Below are positions 27,243 to 35,955 of a stretch of 62,979 bases of DNA, in pieces. Below the pieces are notes generated by a model that had not been told where the DNA came from, ran no database searches, and worked only from the letters and a program-made list of their open reading frames with translations. A program made the translations under genes and the position numbers. The number at the start of each line of letters is the position of its first letter. Position 1 is the first letter of the stretch. Origin of the DNA: JAFGJQ01 sp964586145 (GTDB lineage Bacteria; Planctomycetota; Phycisphaerae; UBA1845); contig CAZPHH010000018.1 in the NCBI GenBank assembly GCA_964586145.1, forward strand, positions 1-62,979. The letters are read 5' to 3'.

Positions 27243-28318
27243 CCCGTCAATTGCCGCAGCAGCGTCTGGGCGTCGGACCGGGTGCCGCTGCTCACGTTCT
27301 CGCGAGCCAGACATTCCCGCAGCAGTTGGACCGCCTGGGCCGGCCGCTGAATTCTCTCATGCACGCGGGCGGCCCACAACAGAGCGTCGCCCGCCCGGGC
27401 GTCGCTGGGGTAGTGAATCGCCACCCGCATGAACGCCAGGCCCGCCTGCTTGAACTCCTCCGCCGACCCGGACTCCAGGGCGGACGTGTACAACGACCGT
27501 CCCTTCAGCAGGAGAAGGTCGGGCACGATTGCTTCCGGGGCGTCGGCCAGCAATCGGTCAACGCCCGCCACCACATCCGCACTCCGACCCTGCTGCTGCA
27601 GACGCTGGAGAGCACGGACCTGAACCGAGCGCAGCGCGTCCCGTCCGCCGAACTCGCTCTCCGGTGCGGTCAGCCGCACGACGACCCGCGCCAGCTCCGC
27701 CGCCCGGTCCGGCTCCACCTTCTCCAGAATCGCGAATCGGAACACCTGCAACGGCGCCTCCGCCGGCTTGCCGACCTGACGCCGCAGGGCCTCGTCCAGC
27801 CGCTCCAGGGCACGCCGCGTCCGGTCGCCGGGAGTGTCCGGGATACACGTCGGGACCAGGCCGAGAGCCGTGTCGGGCATGGCTGCCGCCACGTGCAGAA
27901 ACTGCACTACCGCCTCGTTGAAATGGCCCGCCCGGTCACGGGCCTGAAGCAGTCGCAGCCGAATCAAGTCCGGCCAGAAGTCCCCGGCCACCCGCAAGGC
28001 CCGTTCGTACCGCACGGCCGCCGAACCGGGTTCCTGGCGGGCCAGATATCCTTCCGCCGCGTTGAAATCCTTGGCCCAGGCGAAATTGTCCACCACCACC
28101 TGATCGATCCGAGCGATCGAGATGCGGTGCGTAACGCCGTCGGGCGTCAGAAACCGCAGGACGCCGCCGGCAAAGCCGATGACACGACCGCGCGGGAAGT
28201 TGTCCGGGCCGGCCAGAACCTGGTCGGCACGGGCCGGCACGGCCGCAAGCCACGCCGCCAGCAGCCAACCGGCGGCTGCGGCACAGACTCTACTTGAACA
28301 GGTCGTGCTCGGACACAT
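27239..28318 (-). CDS. secreted TPR-like protein of the ExbB/ExbD operon
   Basis: A 359-residue protein starting MCPSTTCSSRVC, with the hydrophobic segment AAAAGWLLAAWLAAVPARADQ as signal peptide. A short beta-rich region follows (VIGFAGGVLRFLTPDGVTHRI, core GGVLRFLTPDG), then helical repeats to the end. No catalytic motif is seen. The ATG at 28318 lies 29 bp inside the end of the VWA gene, with GGAGAG about 8 nt upstream; its stop overlaps the ExbB start. It is probably a periplasmic partner of the VWA protein and the stator. Confidence 0.78.
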   Translation of the reverse strand: MCPSTTCSSRVCAAAAGWLLAAWLAAVPARADQVLAGPDNFPRGRVIGFAGGVLRFLTPDGVTHRISIARIDQVVVDNFAWAKDFNAAEGYLARQEPGSAAVRYERALRVAGDFWPDLIRLRLLQARDRAGHFNEAVVQFLHVAAAMPDTALGLVPTCIPDTPGDRTRRALERLDEALRRQVGKPAEAPLQVFRFAILEKVEPDRAAELARVVVRLTAPESEFGGRDALRSVQVRALQRLQQQGRSADVVAGVDRLLADAPEAIVPDLLLLKGRSLYTSALESGSAEEFKQAGLAFMRVAIHYPSDARAGDALLWAARVHERIQRPAQAVQLLRECLARENVSSGTRSDAQTLLRQLTG

Positions 28319-29297
28319 ACCGGAACTCTCCGCGGTTCTCGCGGGCAATCTTCTCCAGAAGCTCGGCGCCCGCCGGGTTGACGTAGGCAATCGTGAATAT
28401 GCGGACCGCCCGGTCGGCATTCAACTCTTCGTTGATCAGCCGCAGGAGGACGTCGCCCGAGGGAATCTCTCCGTCGGACAGAAAGTACACCAGGTCCGGC
28501 TTGATCGAGAACGCCTGACGCACGGCCGGAATCGGTTCGGTGCCGCCCCCCGCCTGCACGTTCTTGTCAATGAACTCGAAGGCCGCCTCCTTGTTCACCG
28601 CCGTGGCGATGACGAGCTTCTTCGGCGGATTCTCAATGGGCGGCCCATCGTTGTAGAAGATCACGTGGAACCGCTGGCTGCGTCGCAGGCCCTTCAACGA
28701 GCGTTTCAGCTCGGTCTTGACGCTCTCCATCAACTCGAGCATGGACCCGGAGCAATCCACGACGTATACGATTCGCCGCGCTTCGCGGGCTTTGCCACCC
28801 AGGCCGAAAAACGTGGGGCCGGTCTGCACCGTGCCGCCGCCCAAACCGACCCGCGAGAGGTCACCACCCCCCGTCCCCACGCCCAGAATCGCCAAATCGG
28901 TGTGTTCCCCCGTCGGGGTGTCCGACATCAGCTCGAACCGCTGGGGCTCCATCAGGACCAGTTCTTCCATCGCGCTGTCGTCTGCGGTGGCGAACTCCGG
29001 CTCCCGGCTGATCTCCACCTGCGGCTGAACCGGCGTCAGGTCGGTCCGCGGGATGGGCAGGTCCTCGGGCAGCTTTACCATGCCGGTCAGCCAGGGCACG
29101 GCGAACATCGCCACAAACAGGAGGACATGGCCGAGCACAGAAACAACCCAGGCCAGCAGGATGGCCGTGCCGCTCAATTCGCCCGAATGCTCCTCGGTCT
29201 GCAGATTCAACTCGGACGCCGCAGACGCAGCCGCGCCTTGTGACGCGGGACTGTCCGCCACGGCAACGGGGGATGCAGCATCGCGTTCGGAAGACAT
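28290..29297 (-). CDS. membrane-anchored VWA-domain protein with a TonB-like transmembrane motif
   Basis: A 335-residue protein. Residues 1-40 are cytoplasmic and low-complexity. The single membrane helix (about 45-70) reads ILLAWVVSVLGHVLLFVAMF and contains Ser-x3-His (SVLGH), the spacing used by TonB and TolA to engage ExbB/ExbD. A Pro-rich linker (PEDLPIPRTDLTPVQP) and glycine-rich stretch follow. The C-terminal 180 residues form a von Willebrand A domain with the MIDAS motif DCSGSM and the downstream LSDGEIPSGD. AGGAGG lies 10 nt before the ATG at 29297. It is the first gene of the operon and its end overlaps the TPR gene. The energy-transducer role is inferred from the helix motif and the gene order. 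Confidence 0.85.
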   Translation of the reverse strand: MSSERDAASPVAVADSPASQGAAASAASELNLQTEEHSGELSGTAILLAWVVSVLGHVLLFVAMFAVPWLTGMVKLPEDLPIPRTDLTPVQPQVEISREPEFATADDSAMEELVLMEPQRFELMSDTPTGEHTDLAILGVGTGGGDLSRVGLGGGTVQTGPTFFGLGGKAREARRIVYVVDCSGSMLELMESVKTELKRSLKGLRRSQRFHVIFYNDGPPIENPPKKLVIATAVNKEAAFEFIDKNVQAGGGTEPIPAVRQAFSIKPDLVYFLSDGEIPSGDVLLRLINEELNADRAVRIFTIAYVNPAGAELLEKIARENRGEFRYVSEHDLFK

Positions 29298-29617
29298 CGG
29301 CCGCGGACCTCCTGGTTTCCGCCGGGGCGGGCCGGAGCAAATCCACCGGGCAGGCCGTCCGCAGCATGCCTGCCGCAGACGGGGCATGACGTAGTAAGTC
29401 TGCCGCAACGGGTAAGTTACGAAGTGCGGCAGACCATCAACACAGGAGTCTATGCCTTCCAGACGATGCCGTCAATCGTCACACGAATGGCCGACCGCCC
29501 AACCCTCATCCGTTGACGTTTGCCGCCGACCGGCCGTATCCTTCGGAACGCGACTGTCAACCGGATCGCCGCGCCTGCCGGAACGGGGCTCGGCGCTTGT
29601 CGGAAGGGAGGATACCG
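29298..29617. other. divergent intergenic region upstream of the VWA/ExbB operon
   Basis: About 320 bp between divergent genes. It contains the inverted repeat annotated separately (29398-29434). No credible ORF is seen. It must hold the promoters of both the leftward VWA operon and the rightward secreted-protein gene. Confidence 0.5.
29371..29434. promoter_or_regulatory. inverted repeat with extra half-site, candidate operator
   Basis: A perfect 10-bp inverted repeat, GTCTGCCGCA (29398-29407) and TGCGGCAGAC (29425-29434), has a 17-nt AT-richer spacer. A third copy, TGCCGCAGAC, sits at 29371-29380. The cluster is in the divergent promoter region, about 75-140 bp from the VWA start. It could be an operator or a stem-loop in a leader RNA. 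Confidence 0.45.
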
Positions 29618-30610
29618 ATGCGGTTCGCGGCGTTTGTCTTGGCCTGGCTGGGCTGTGCCGGCGGCGGGGTCGCCGACTCGTCTGCCGCAGGGGCGTCGCA
29701 GCCGTCCGCGGACCGGCCCGCCTGGGTGATCCGGGAGCCCACCCCCTCGCTGACGCAACCAGCCGGGTCAACCACCCGTCCCGCGGGGCCGGCGGATTCC
29801 CTGGCCCGCGCCAATGACCTTCTGGCTCGGCAGATCGAGCCGGCCGTCTCGCGCTGGTTCCTGGGTCTGGCCGTCCCCGGCGACAGCGAACACGTACTGG
29901 ACGGGGTTCGCCAGGCCCGGCGGCTGCTCGCCGAATCGAAGGCCGGTGCCGGGGATCCGGCGGCGGTGGGCAGGCCTCGCCAAGACGATATCGACGCACT
30001 GGAAGCGTTTACCCACGCAATCGAAGTCGTTTTCGCGGGCGGAGAAGATGAGTCGGACGCGGCGGAGCGTGACGACGCCGCCATTCAGTTGGCGGTCCTC
30101 CTGGAGGAGGATCGGGCCGATGTGGCCAATGCGGCCCGGCTCTGGCGGGCAGCCCTCTTCCGCCGGCTAGGCCGTCACGACCGGGTCCTTGCCCTGCTGC
30201 CCGAGCCCCTGGCCGGGCTGTCCGCGGAGGGCCCGCGGTTTGACTTCTACGGTCGTCTGCTGCGCGTCCGATCGATCGCGGATCGAGGCGGGCACGCTGC
30301 GGCCTGCACTCTGCTCCTTCAGATCGAAGACAAGTGCGACGAGTGGTTTCCGGCGGTGGGAGACGCGGCGGACGCGCGCCGGGCCGCGGTCGCGGTCCGA
30401 ACGGGGATACTGCGGCAATGGGCGGATTCGCTGGATCCCACGACCCAGCCGGAGGAGCGTGATTGGTGTCTGCGGGCGATCGAGCGGGCCCGCACGGCAG
30501 CCTGCCCGGACACCGAGTCGTGCCCTGTGCTGCCGCTCGAGACGGCCGTGCCTGTCCTGGCGCGCGCACCAGCCCCCCTGACCACGACCCGCGCCGCGAA
30601 CGAGCCCTGA
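29618..30610 (+). CDS. secreted protein of unknown function
   Basis: A 330-residue protein. MRFAAFVLAWLGCAGGGVADSS is a signal peptide (core AAFVLAWLGCAGG), possibly lipidated at the Cys. A Ser/Thr/Pro-rich linker follows, then helical segments (AIQLAVLLEEDRADVANAARLW, core LEEDRADVANAARLW) resembling degenerate TPR pairs. The C-terminus is Pro/Thr-rich. I recognise no family. GGGAGG lies 8 nt before the ATG. It is divergent from the VWA operon and 34 bp upstream of the UroD-family gene on the same strand. Confidence 0.72.
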   Translation: MRFAAFVLAWLGCAGGGVADSSAAGASQPSADRPAWVIREPTPSLTQPAGSTTRPAGPADSLARANDLLARQIEPAVSRWFLGLAVPGDSEHVLDGVRQARRLLAESKAGAGDPAAVGRPRQDDIDALEAFTHAIEVVFAGGEDESDAAERDDAAIQLAVLLEEDRADVANAARLWRAALFRRLGRHDRVLALLPEPLAGLSAEGPRFDFYGRLLRVRSIADRGGHAAACTLLLQIEDKCDEWFPAVGDAADARRAAVAVRTGILRQWADSLDPTTQPEERDWCLRAIERARTAACPDTESCPVLPLETAVPVLARAPAPLTTTRAANEP

Positions 30611-30644
30611 AACCCGCGTCTGTGCAAAGCCCCGGGAGGATGGC

Positions 30645-31739
30645 ATGTCGATGACCTCGAAAGAACGCATGATCCGAGCGCTACATCGCGAGGTGCCGGA
30701 CCGCCTGCCCGCCACCGTTCATCAATGGCAGGACTACCACCTGCGCCGGTACCTGGACGGCATGGACGCGCTGGCCGCGTTCCGCCGCTTCGGGCTGGAC
30801 GCCTCGATCACCTGCGCTCCGATGCTGCCCGACGAGTCCCCGGATTGGCGGCCGGAAACGAAGACGACCGATCTGGGTCAGGGTCGGTCGCGCCACCACG
30901 TGACGGTCCACACGCCGGAAGGCACGCTTACCTACGCTGTCGAGTCAAACCCGGTAACGCAGTGGATTGTGGAACACATGGTCAAGGGTCCGGACGACGT
31001 GGACCGGATCGAGCGGTACATGCCGGTGCCGCGGCTGGACCGCGACGCCCTGACCCGCGAGTACGACCGCGTGGACGACGATGGCATTGTGAGGGGGTTT
31101 GTGTTCGGCAATCAGGGCGGCTGCTGGCAGGACGCCTGCGAGCTGTTCGGCCTGGAGCCGTTGATCCTGGCGACCTGCGACGATCCGGAGTGGGTCCACC
31201 GGTTGCTGTCCGTGCTTCAGGCGAAGAAGCTGCGTTTCATCGAGGAATCCCTGGCCGGCGCCCGATACGACCTGATCGAGACCGGCGGGGGCGCGGCGTC
31301 CAGCACGTGCATTTCGCCGGCCCTGCACAAGGAATTCTGCCTTCCCTACGATCGGCAGCAGCACGACGCGATCCACGCCGTCGGTCTGCCCGCCGTGTAT
31401 CACACGTGCGGCGGGATGATGCCCATCCTGGACCTGATCGTGGCCAACGGCTGCGATGCCAGCGAGACGCTCACCCCACCTGGCATGGGCGGGGACGCCC
31501 GCCACGCGGAGATCAAGCAGCGGATCGGCGGGCAGGTCTGCCTCATCGGCGGGGTGAACCAGTTCCAGGTGCTCGACTGCGGTGAACGGGAGGACATCCG
31601 GGCGGAGGTCTTCCGCCTCTTCGAAGCCCTGGGGCCGGACGGAGGCTACATCCTTTCCCCCAGCGACCACTTCTTCGACACGCCGCCGGAGAACCTCGCC
31701 TGGTACGCCGAGGCCGCCCGCGAATGCACCTACGGTTGA
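30645..31739 (+). CDS. uroporphyrinogen decarboxylase-family (MtaA/CmuA-like) methyltransferase
   Basis: A 364-residue UroD-fold protein. It begins MTSKERMIRALHREVPDRLP, as the corrinoid-dependent methyltransferase branch usually does, not as HemE does. Ligands expected for zinc appear as H253-x-C255 (VYHTCGGMMP), with Glu212 in IETGGGAASS. In this branch the zinc activates a thiol or substrate that exchanges a methyl group with a corrinoid protein. The probable partner type is encoded at 6191-6868, 24 kb away. GGGAGG lies 5 nt before the ATG. It ends 14 bp from the convergent porin gene. The methyl donor or acceptor is unknown. Confidence 0.82.
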   Translation: MSMTSKERMIRALHREVPDRLPATVHQWQDYHLRRYLDGMDALAAFRRFGLDASITCAPMLPDESPDWRPETKTTDLGQGRSRHHVTVHTPEGTLTYAVESNPVTQWIVEHMVKGPDDVDRIERYMPVPRLDRDALTREYDRVDDDGIVRGFVFGNQGGCWQDACELFGLEPLILATCDDPEWVHRLLSVLQAKKLRFIEESLAGARYDLIETGGGAASSTCISPALHKEFCLPYDRQQHDAIHAVGLPAVYHTCGGMMPILDLIVANGCDASETLTPPGMGGDARHAEIKQRIGGQVCLIGGVNQFQVLDCGEREDIRAEVFRLFEALGPDGGYILSPSDHFFDTPPENLAWYAEAARECTYG

Positions 31740-31753
31740 GTCCGGCGGTCGGC

Positions 31754-33076
31754 CTACAGATTGATCAGGACGCGAACGCCGCCCACCAGCGCGTCGCGAG
31801 CGTCCTTCAAACCGCCGGGCTGCGTAATGAACTGGATGTCCGGCGTGATCTCACACCACGGAGTGACCTGAATCCGGTAGTACAACTCGTACACGGTTTC
31901 ACGGTCGGCTCGGGCGTCCACGTTGTGCCGATACTGGCTGGACAGGATGCTCTGCGCCACGCCGAACGCCAGCACGTCGCGATCACGCCCGGGGAGGATG
32001 CCCTCGTACTGCCCGCCGAAAGACCAGAAGTGCTGGATTCGGTTGAAGCGCCGGTCGGCAAAGCCATATCGCAGGAATAACCCGATGCCCTGGGTGTCCT
32101 TGGCGTCGGCGTTCTCCTTCCAGACAAGCTGGTCAAAGGAGAGGTAACCGCCCTGGTCGCCGCGGTTGGTCTGGACCGCACGCAGGCCCCCAAGGTCATC
32201 GATGAACCGCGTCTTCACCCGGCCGGAATACCACCAGCCGAACCGATAGTTGCCCGGCAGGTCTCCGTTCGCGGAGGAAAACCGGGGCGTGAGCACCCCT
32301 TCCCAGATCCCGTTGAACTCGGCCTTGCCGTGGAACGTTGTGTCAAAGCCGGTCCGGGTCTGCCGCATGTACGCGTCGGCCCCGACCATGTGGAAGTGGA
32401 ACCAGTCCACCGGCTGAACGCGCAGGTAGGCGCCCAGCGTCTTCGTGTGCGGCACCGTGGGATTGAGGCTCAGAGTCGAGTTGAGGAACTGGCTCCAGGG
32501 GTTGCGGGCATACACCGCGTTGTCGAGCAGGTCCACCGGGGTCAGCAGCTTGCCGACGCGGATCTCGATCTTCTTGTCGAGCAGGAACTGGCGGTACCAC
32601 CATTTGTCCACCACGATGGACTCGTCTCCCTCGTCCAGCACGAAGGCCGTCCGGCTCAGGCTGCCCACGTCGGCCTTCACGCCTTCGTTGAACGTCTCCT
32701 TCAGCCGAATGAAGACGAGCCCGCCGTCCAGCAGGCCCATGCGATCCAGATCGAATGTCAGATTCAACCGCAGGTCGCCGGAGAAGTCGTGAGCGTGATG
32801 CGTGTTCAGGCCCCCGCGGACGTTCTGCTGAAACGCCGTCGTCTGCACCACGTTGATCGAGATGCCCATCTCCTCCAATCGCGGCCGCAGGCCGAACCAG
32901 CTTCCGGTCAACTGCGGGGTCGTCAGAAGGTCGTACGACGGTGCGACCGGTTGTGTCGTGGGCGCGGGCGGCGCCGTCGGCTGGCTGGTCTGGGCGGATG
33001 TCCGGCCGGCGAACACCAGCAGAATGGCGGCAGCGCAACAGGCCGCGCAGATTCGCGGCCGCAGAAGATCGGGCAT
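31754..33076 (-). CDS. OprB-family carbohydrate-selective porin
   Basis: A 440-residue outer-membrane protein. A signal peptide (AACCAAAILLVFAGRTSAQ) is followed by a Thr/Pro/Gln-rich linker and then the OprB pattern: LTGSWFGLRPRLEEMGISI near the N-terminus, alternating strand residues throughout (LRLNLTFDLDRM, GLFLRYGFADRRFN) and a C-terminal strand VGGVRVLINL. OprB porins are 16-stranded channels for glucose and other sugars. GGAGG lies 8 nt before the ATG at 33076. It stands alone; no sugar transporter is adjacent. It supports the presence of an outer membrane. Confidence 0.87.
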   Translation of the reverse strand: MPDLLRPRICAACCAAAILLVFAGRTSAQTSQPTAPPAPTTQPVAPSYDLLTTPQLTGSWFGLRPRLEEMGISINVVQTTAFQQNVRGGLNTHHAHDFSGDLRLNLTFDLDRMGLLDGGLVFIRLKETFNEGVKADVGSLSRTAFVLDEGDESIVVDKWWYRQFLLDKKIEIRVGKLLTPVDLLDNAVYARNPWSQFLNSTLSLNPTVPHTKTLGAYLRVQPVDWFHFHMVGADAYMRQTRTGFDTTFHGKAEFNGIWEGVLTPRFSSANGDLPGNYRFGWWYSGRVKTRFIDDLGGLRAVQTNRGDQGGYLSFDQLVWKENADAKDTQGIGLFLRYGFADRRFNRIQHFWSFGGQYEGILPGRDRDVLAFGVAQSILSSQYRHNVDARADRETVYELYYRIQVTPWCEITPDIQFITQPGGLKDARDALVGGVRVLINL

Positions 33077-33567
33077 TCCGAAACCTCCGTTGGGCCCGGC
33101 CGAGGCAGATGCCCGGCCACGGCCGTACGCCTGATGAAACACGCACGTTGGTGGCGGCGAGTGCGTCGTTGCGCCGGACGACCCACACAGCCGCCGTGAG
33201 TGTACACACGAGCCCGCCAGACCGCCAATCCTCGCGAAGCCGCCGGGCGCGAGTCACCGCAGTGTGAAACGCGGACGCGAAGCAGGCTCGATGTGCCGTG
33301 GATCTGGCGATGGATGAGGAACGCTCGTAACCTTCTGTCGGGCAAGAGATAAGGCGTGGCGTCCGCGAGGGGGGACGCCGGGAAGACGGAGACGGCCTCT
33401 GCCGGAGGTTTGACCTCAGCCGGCGAGCGGGTAAGACTCTCCCGCGGGGGGCCGGTGTTTCCGGAGGTCACGGCACTTCAGAACGTACGCCCGGAGGGGG
33501 GTTCGCGCCAGCCGATTCGGGCATTGGCATGGGGAAATGGCACACCGCGGAGAGGTCCACAATCCCA
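33077..33567. other. intergenic region between porin and GT2 genes
   Basis: About 490 bp between divergent genes. It includes the palindrome GTGTACAC near 33199 and otherwise G/C-rich sequence. No ORF with family similarity, tRNA or terminator was seen. It should carry the promoters of both genes. Confidence 0.4.
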
Positions 33568-34530
33568 ATGACGGTGAGTGTCGTCATACCGGCTTATAAC
33601 GCAGCCGCGTTTCTCTCAAGAGCCGTGGACAGCGTTCTGGCGCAGACGGAACGCGTTCGGGAGGTCGTGGTCGTGAACGACGGGTCGACGGACGGCACGG
33701 CGGCGGTGGCTCGATCGTACGGCCCGGCGGTGCGGTACCTCCACCAGTCCAATGCCGGCGTGGCCGCCGCCCGCAACCGCGGCATTCATGAGGTGCGCGG
33801 GCGCTGGGTGGCCTTTCTGGACGCGGACGACGAGTGGTATCCCTGGAAGAACGAACGGCAGATGGCGGTCCTGCGGGCGTACCCGAACCTTCGGTGGTGT
33901 GCATGTGAAGGCGAGGTGGTCCGCGGCACGCAGAGGAAGGCCAATCCGCTGGCGCGACGGGCGCGACGGGTGTTTCACGAGCACGGCTTCTTCCCCGATT
34001 ACTTTGCGGCGGCGGAACTGGGCGTCTTCCTGCACACCGGCGGGATGCTCGTGGATGCAGACACCCTTCGCGGCGCAGGGGGCTTTGATGCCACGCTGCA
34101 TGGACCCGAGGATGCCGATCTCTGGGCGCGTCTGGCCCTGCGAAACGCGGCCATCGGATACGTACCCGAAGTCTGTTACCGCTATTACGCCGATGTTGAG
34201 AACAGCCTTTCCAAGAACGGCCTTCGCGCACACTACATGCTGATGAGCATGGCCAAGATCGCGGACGGTCTGGGGGAGCACCCGGAGCGAGCGCGCACGT
34301 ACCGCCAATTCGCGCAGCGGCAGGCCTTCCGGCTGCTGGTGGCCGCCGCCGGGGGGCGCGAAGAGGTCAGCGAAGCGGAGGTGGCCGAGCACCTGAAGCG
34401 ATTCCCTCCCACCCGCATCCAGTCACTGATCCTTCACATCCTGCCGCACCTTCCCGGCTCGCTTCGGGGCCGGCTCGAAGGCCCCATCCGCGACGTCCAT
34501 CGATCCTGGCACCAACAATTCGGCGCGTGA
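33568..34530 (+). CDS. GT2-family glycosyltransferase
   Basis: A 320-residue GT-A enzyme. It starts MTVSVVIPAYNAA, then VVVVNDGSTDGT (nucleotide binding, Asp38), AAARNRGI and the metal-binding DxD in FLDADDEW (Asp85, Asp87). ED in HGPEDADLWARL is the usual acceptor-base region. The C-terminal 100 residues are helical. It probably adds one sugar to an envelope glycan. It is a single gene away from the main glycan locus, flanked by a porin gene and a terminator. The first in-frame ATG (33529) would add 13 unrelated residues, so 33568 is used. Confidence 0.88.
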   Translation: MTVSVVIPAYNAAAFLSRAVDSVLAQTERVREVVVVNDGSTDGTAAVARSYGPAVRYLHQSNAGVAAARNRGIHEVRGRWVAFLDADDEWYPWKNERQMAVLRAYPNLRWCACEGEVVRGTQRKANPLARRARRVFHEHGFFPDYFAAAELGVFLHTGGMLVDADTLRGAGGFDATLHGPEDADLWARLALRNAAIGYVPEVCYRYYADVENSLSKNGLRAHYMLMSMAKIADGLGEHPERARTYRQFAQRQAFRLLVAAAGGREEVSEAEVAEHLKRFPPTRIQSLILHILPHLPGSLRGRLEGPIRDVHRSWHQQFGA

Positions 34531-34580
34531 CACCGCCGACGCGGCTCGGTCCCGGCGGCGTTCGAATCCACAACGCAAAA

Positions 34581-34615
34581 CGGTCCCCGGCCCTGGTGAA
34601 ACGAGCCGGGAACCG
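34581..34615 (-). terminator. intrinsic terminator between convergent genes
   Basis: An 11-bp stem with one mismatch (CGGTCCCCGGC at 34581-34591, GCCGGGAACCG at 34605-34615) lies between two convergent genes. Read on the minus strand the stem is followed by TTTTGCG, so it best serves the leftward FlgT-like gene. It may also stop rightward transcription. Confidence 0.65.
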
Positions 34616-34654
34616 TACGTTCTCTGCGAAGCCGGTGGGGGGTGCGTCAACCGT

Positions 34655-35791
34655 TTACGTCCCCGGCTTCTTCGCCTGGATCCGATTCAACTTGATGTCG
34701 ACGATCTCCAGAATCTCCGCCCATTCGCCTTCCACCAACTGCTCCGCCAGCCCTTCTGCGTTCATCTTCGCCAAAATGCGATACGACGCGATGCCCTTGG
34801 TGAACTTGTAGTTCACCCGTTCGATGCCGGCGATCTCTTCCAGCTTCTTCTTCAGCCGGATCGCCTCCGCGGCCGACAGCCCTTCGACCTCAATCTGAAT
34901 CTCTCCACCCGCCGAAATCTGGGTGGCCCACTGCAGCATCACCGTTTCGTACACCTTCGCAACAATGGTTTCTCCCGCACTGAAGAGCGCCTGCTTGCCC
35001 GCCTGGGGGCTGTGCATGCTGATGCCGCGAGCCCCCCCGCGCCACTGGGGCAACGACTCGCTGGCCAGCAGCCGCCCGGTGTCCGTGTAGTACATCTTGA
35101 CCACACAGTCCCCGTTGTACATGGCCACCGGCTCGCCATAGAGGTCTCTTACACCCGCTGCGTTTGCATTGGCCGCGCCTGAAATGAAGATGTGTGTGCC
35201 AAAATCCTTGGCGATGGCCTGCATCTTGGCCACGTTGTCTTCCGCCGCCGCGTCATCCGCTTCCTTCTTCGCGATGGCCCGCACCTGCTCGCCCGCGTAG
35301 ACGTCAAACCCCGCCTTGACCAAACGCTCCTCGATCTTGGACTCCAGGATGCTGCTGTTGTCCACCACGCCGTCGATCTTCTCCGTAATCAGCACCATGA
35401 TCCCCGGACGCCCGATCTGATCCAGAACGTTCTGCACCTCCCCCCACGTGCTGGCAATGGCCGACTTGCTCACCCGGGCCCGGATCCGACAGAGGAAGGT
35501 GCCCCCCATTCCTTCGCCTTCTTCAAGCACCTTGTAGTCCGTAACGATGCCTTCCGACCTCGCGTAAATGGTGTCCCGCACCAGAACGAAGTTCTCCGCC
35601 TGGGAATGGGACGAAATCTCCGCCTTGCCCCCCTCTTCCAGGGCCTTTCGCAAGGCATCCTTGCGCGCCGCGTCCTTGCTGATGCCCTCGCCCCGAACCG
35701 TAACCTCCACGAAATCCTCGTCGGCCCACAGGGGAGCCCCCCCCGCGAGCAGCACGCCTACCGTCAACACCGCCAACCAACGTCGTACCAT
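34655..35791 (-). CDS. secreted FlgT/LPP20-like protein
   Basis: A 378-residue exported protein. The signal peptide is AVLTVGVLLAGGAPLWADE. The first mature domain (FVEVTVRGEGISKDAARKDAL, core GEGISKDAARKDAL, then YKVLEEGE) matches the N-terminal domain seen in FlgT and LPP20-type lipoproteins. The middle part (IMVLITEKIDGV, GTHIFISGAANANA) resembles the CsgG-like nucleotide-free Rossmann domain that follows in those proteins. The C-terminal part pairs two small alpha/beta units. No flagellar gene is nearby, so a flagellar role is not supported. AGGAG lies 9 nt before the ATG at 35791. Confidence 0.7.
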   Translation of the reverse strand: MVRRWLAVLTVGVLLAGGAPLWADEDFVEVTVRGEGISKDAARKDALRKALEEGGKAEISSHSQAENFVLVRDTIYARSEGIVTDYKVLEEGEGMGGTFLCRIRARVSKSAIASTWGEVQNVLDQIGRPGIMVLITEKIDGVVDNSSILESKIEERLVKAGFDVYAGEQVRAIAKKEADDAAAEDNVAKMQAIAKDFGTHIFISGAANANAAGVRDLYGEPVAMYNGDCVVKMYYTDTGRLLASESLPQWRGGARGISMHSPQAGKQALFSAGETIVAKVYETVMLQWATQISAGGEIQIEVEGLSAAEAIRLKKKLEEIAGIERVNYKFTKGIASYRILAKMNAEGLAEQLVEGEWAEILEIVDIKLNRIQAKKPGT

Positions 35792-35955
35792 CCGGCTCTT
35801 CTCCTGCGTCAGAAACCCCCGGAATTGCCCGTGTGGTCCATGAAGCCCGGCAATTGTGCTCATTCGCCTCCGGGGGTCAAGGAAATTCCGCCCCAACCCG
35901 TTGCCCGCTCCGTCCGGCCGCGTATCATCCCATCCATCAACCTGGAGGGCTTACC

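Noticed and set aside
30645..31739. hemE (haem pathway uroporphyrinogen decarboxylase)
   Set aside because: The N-terminus and H-x-C zinc motif fit the corrinoid methyltransferase branch, not the haem enzyme.
34655..35791. flagellar protein FlgT
   Set aside because: Only domain-level resemblance; no flagellar gene in the window, so a general secreted FlgT/LPP20-like call is safer.
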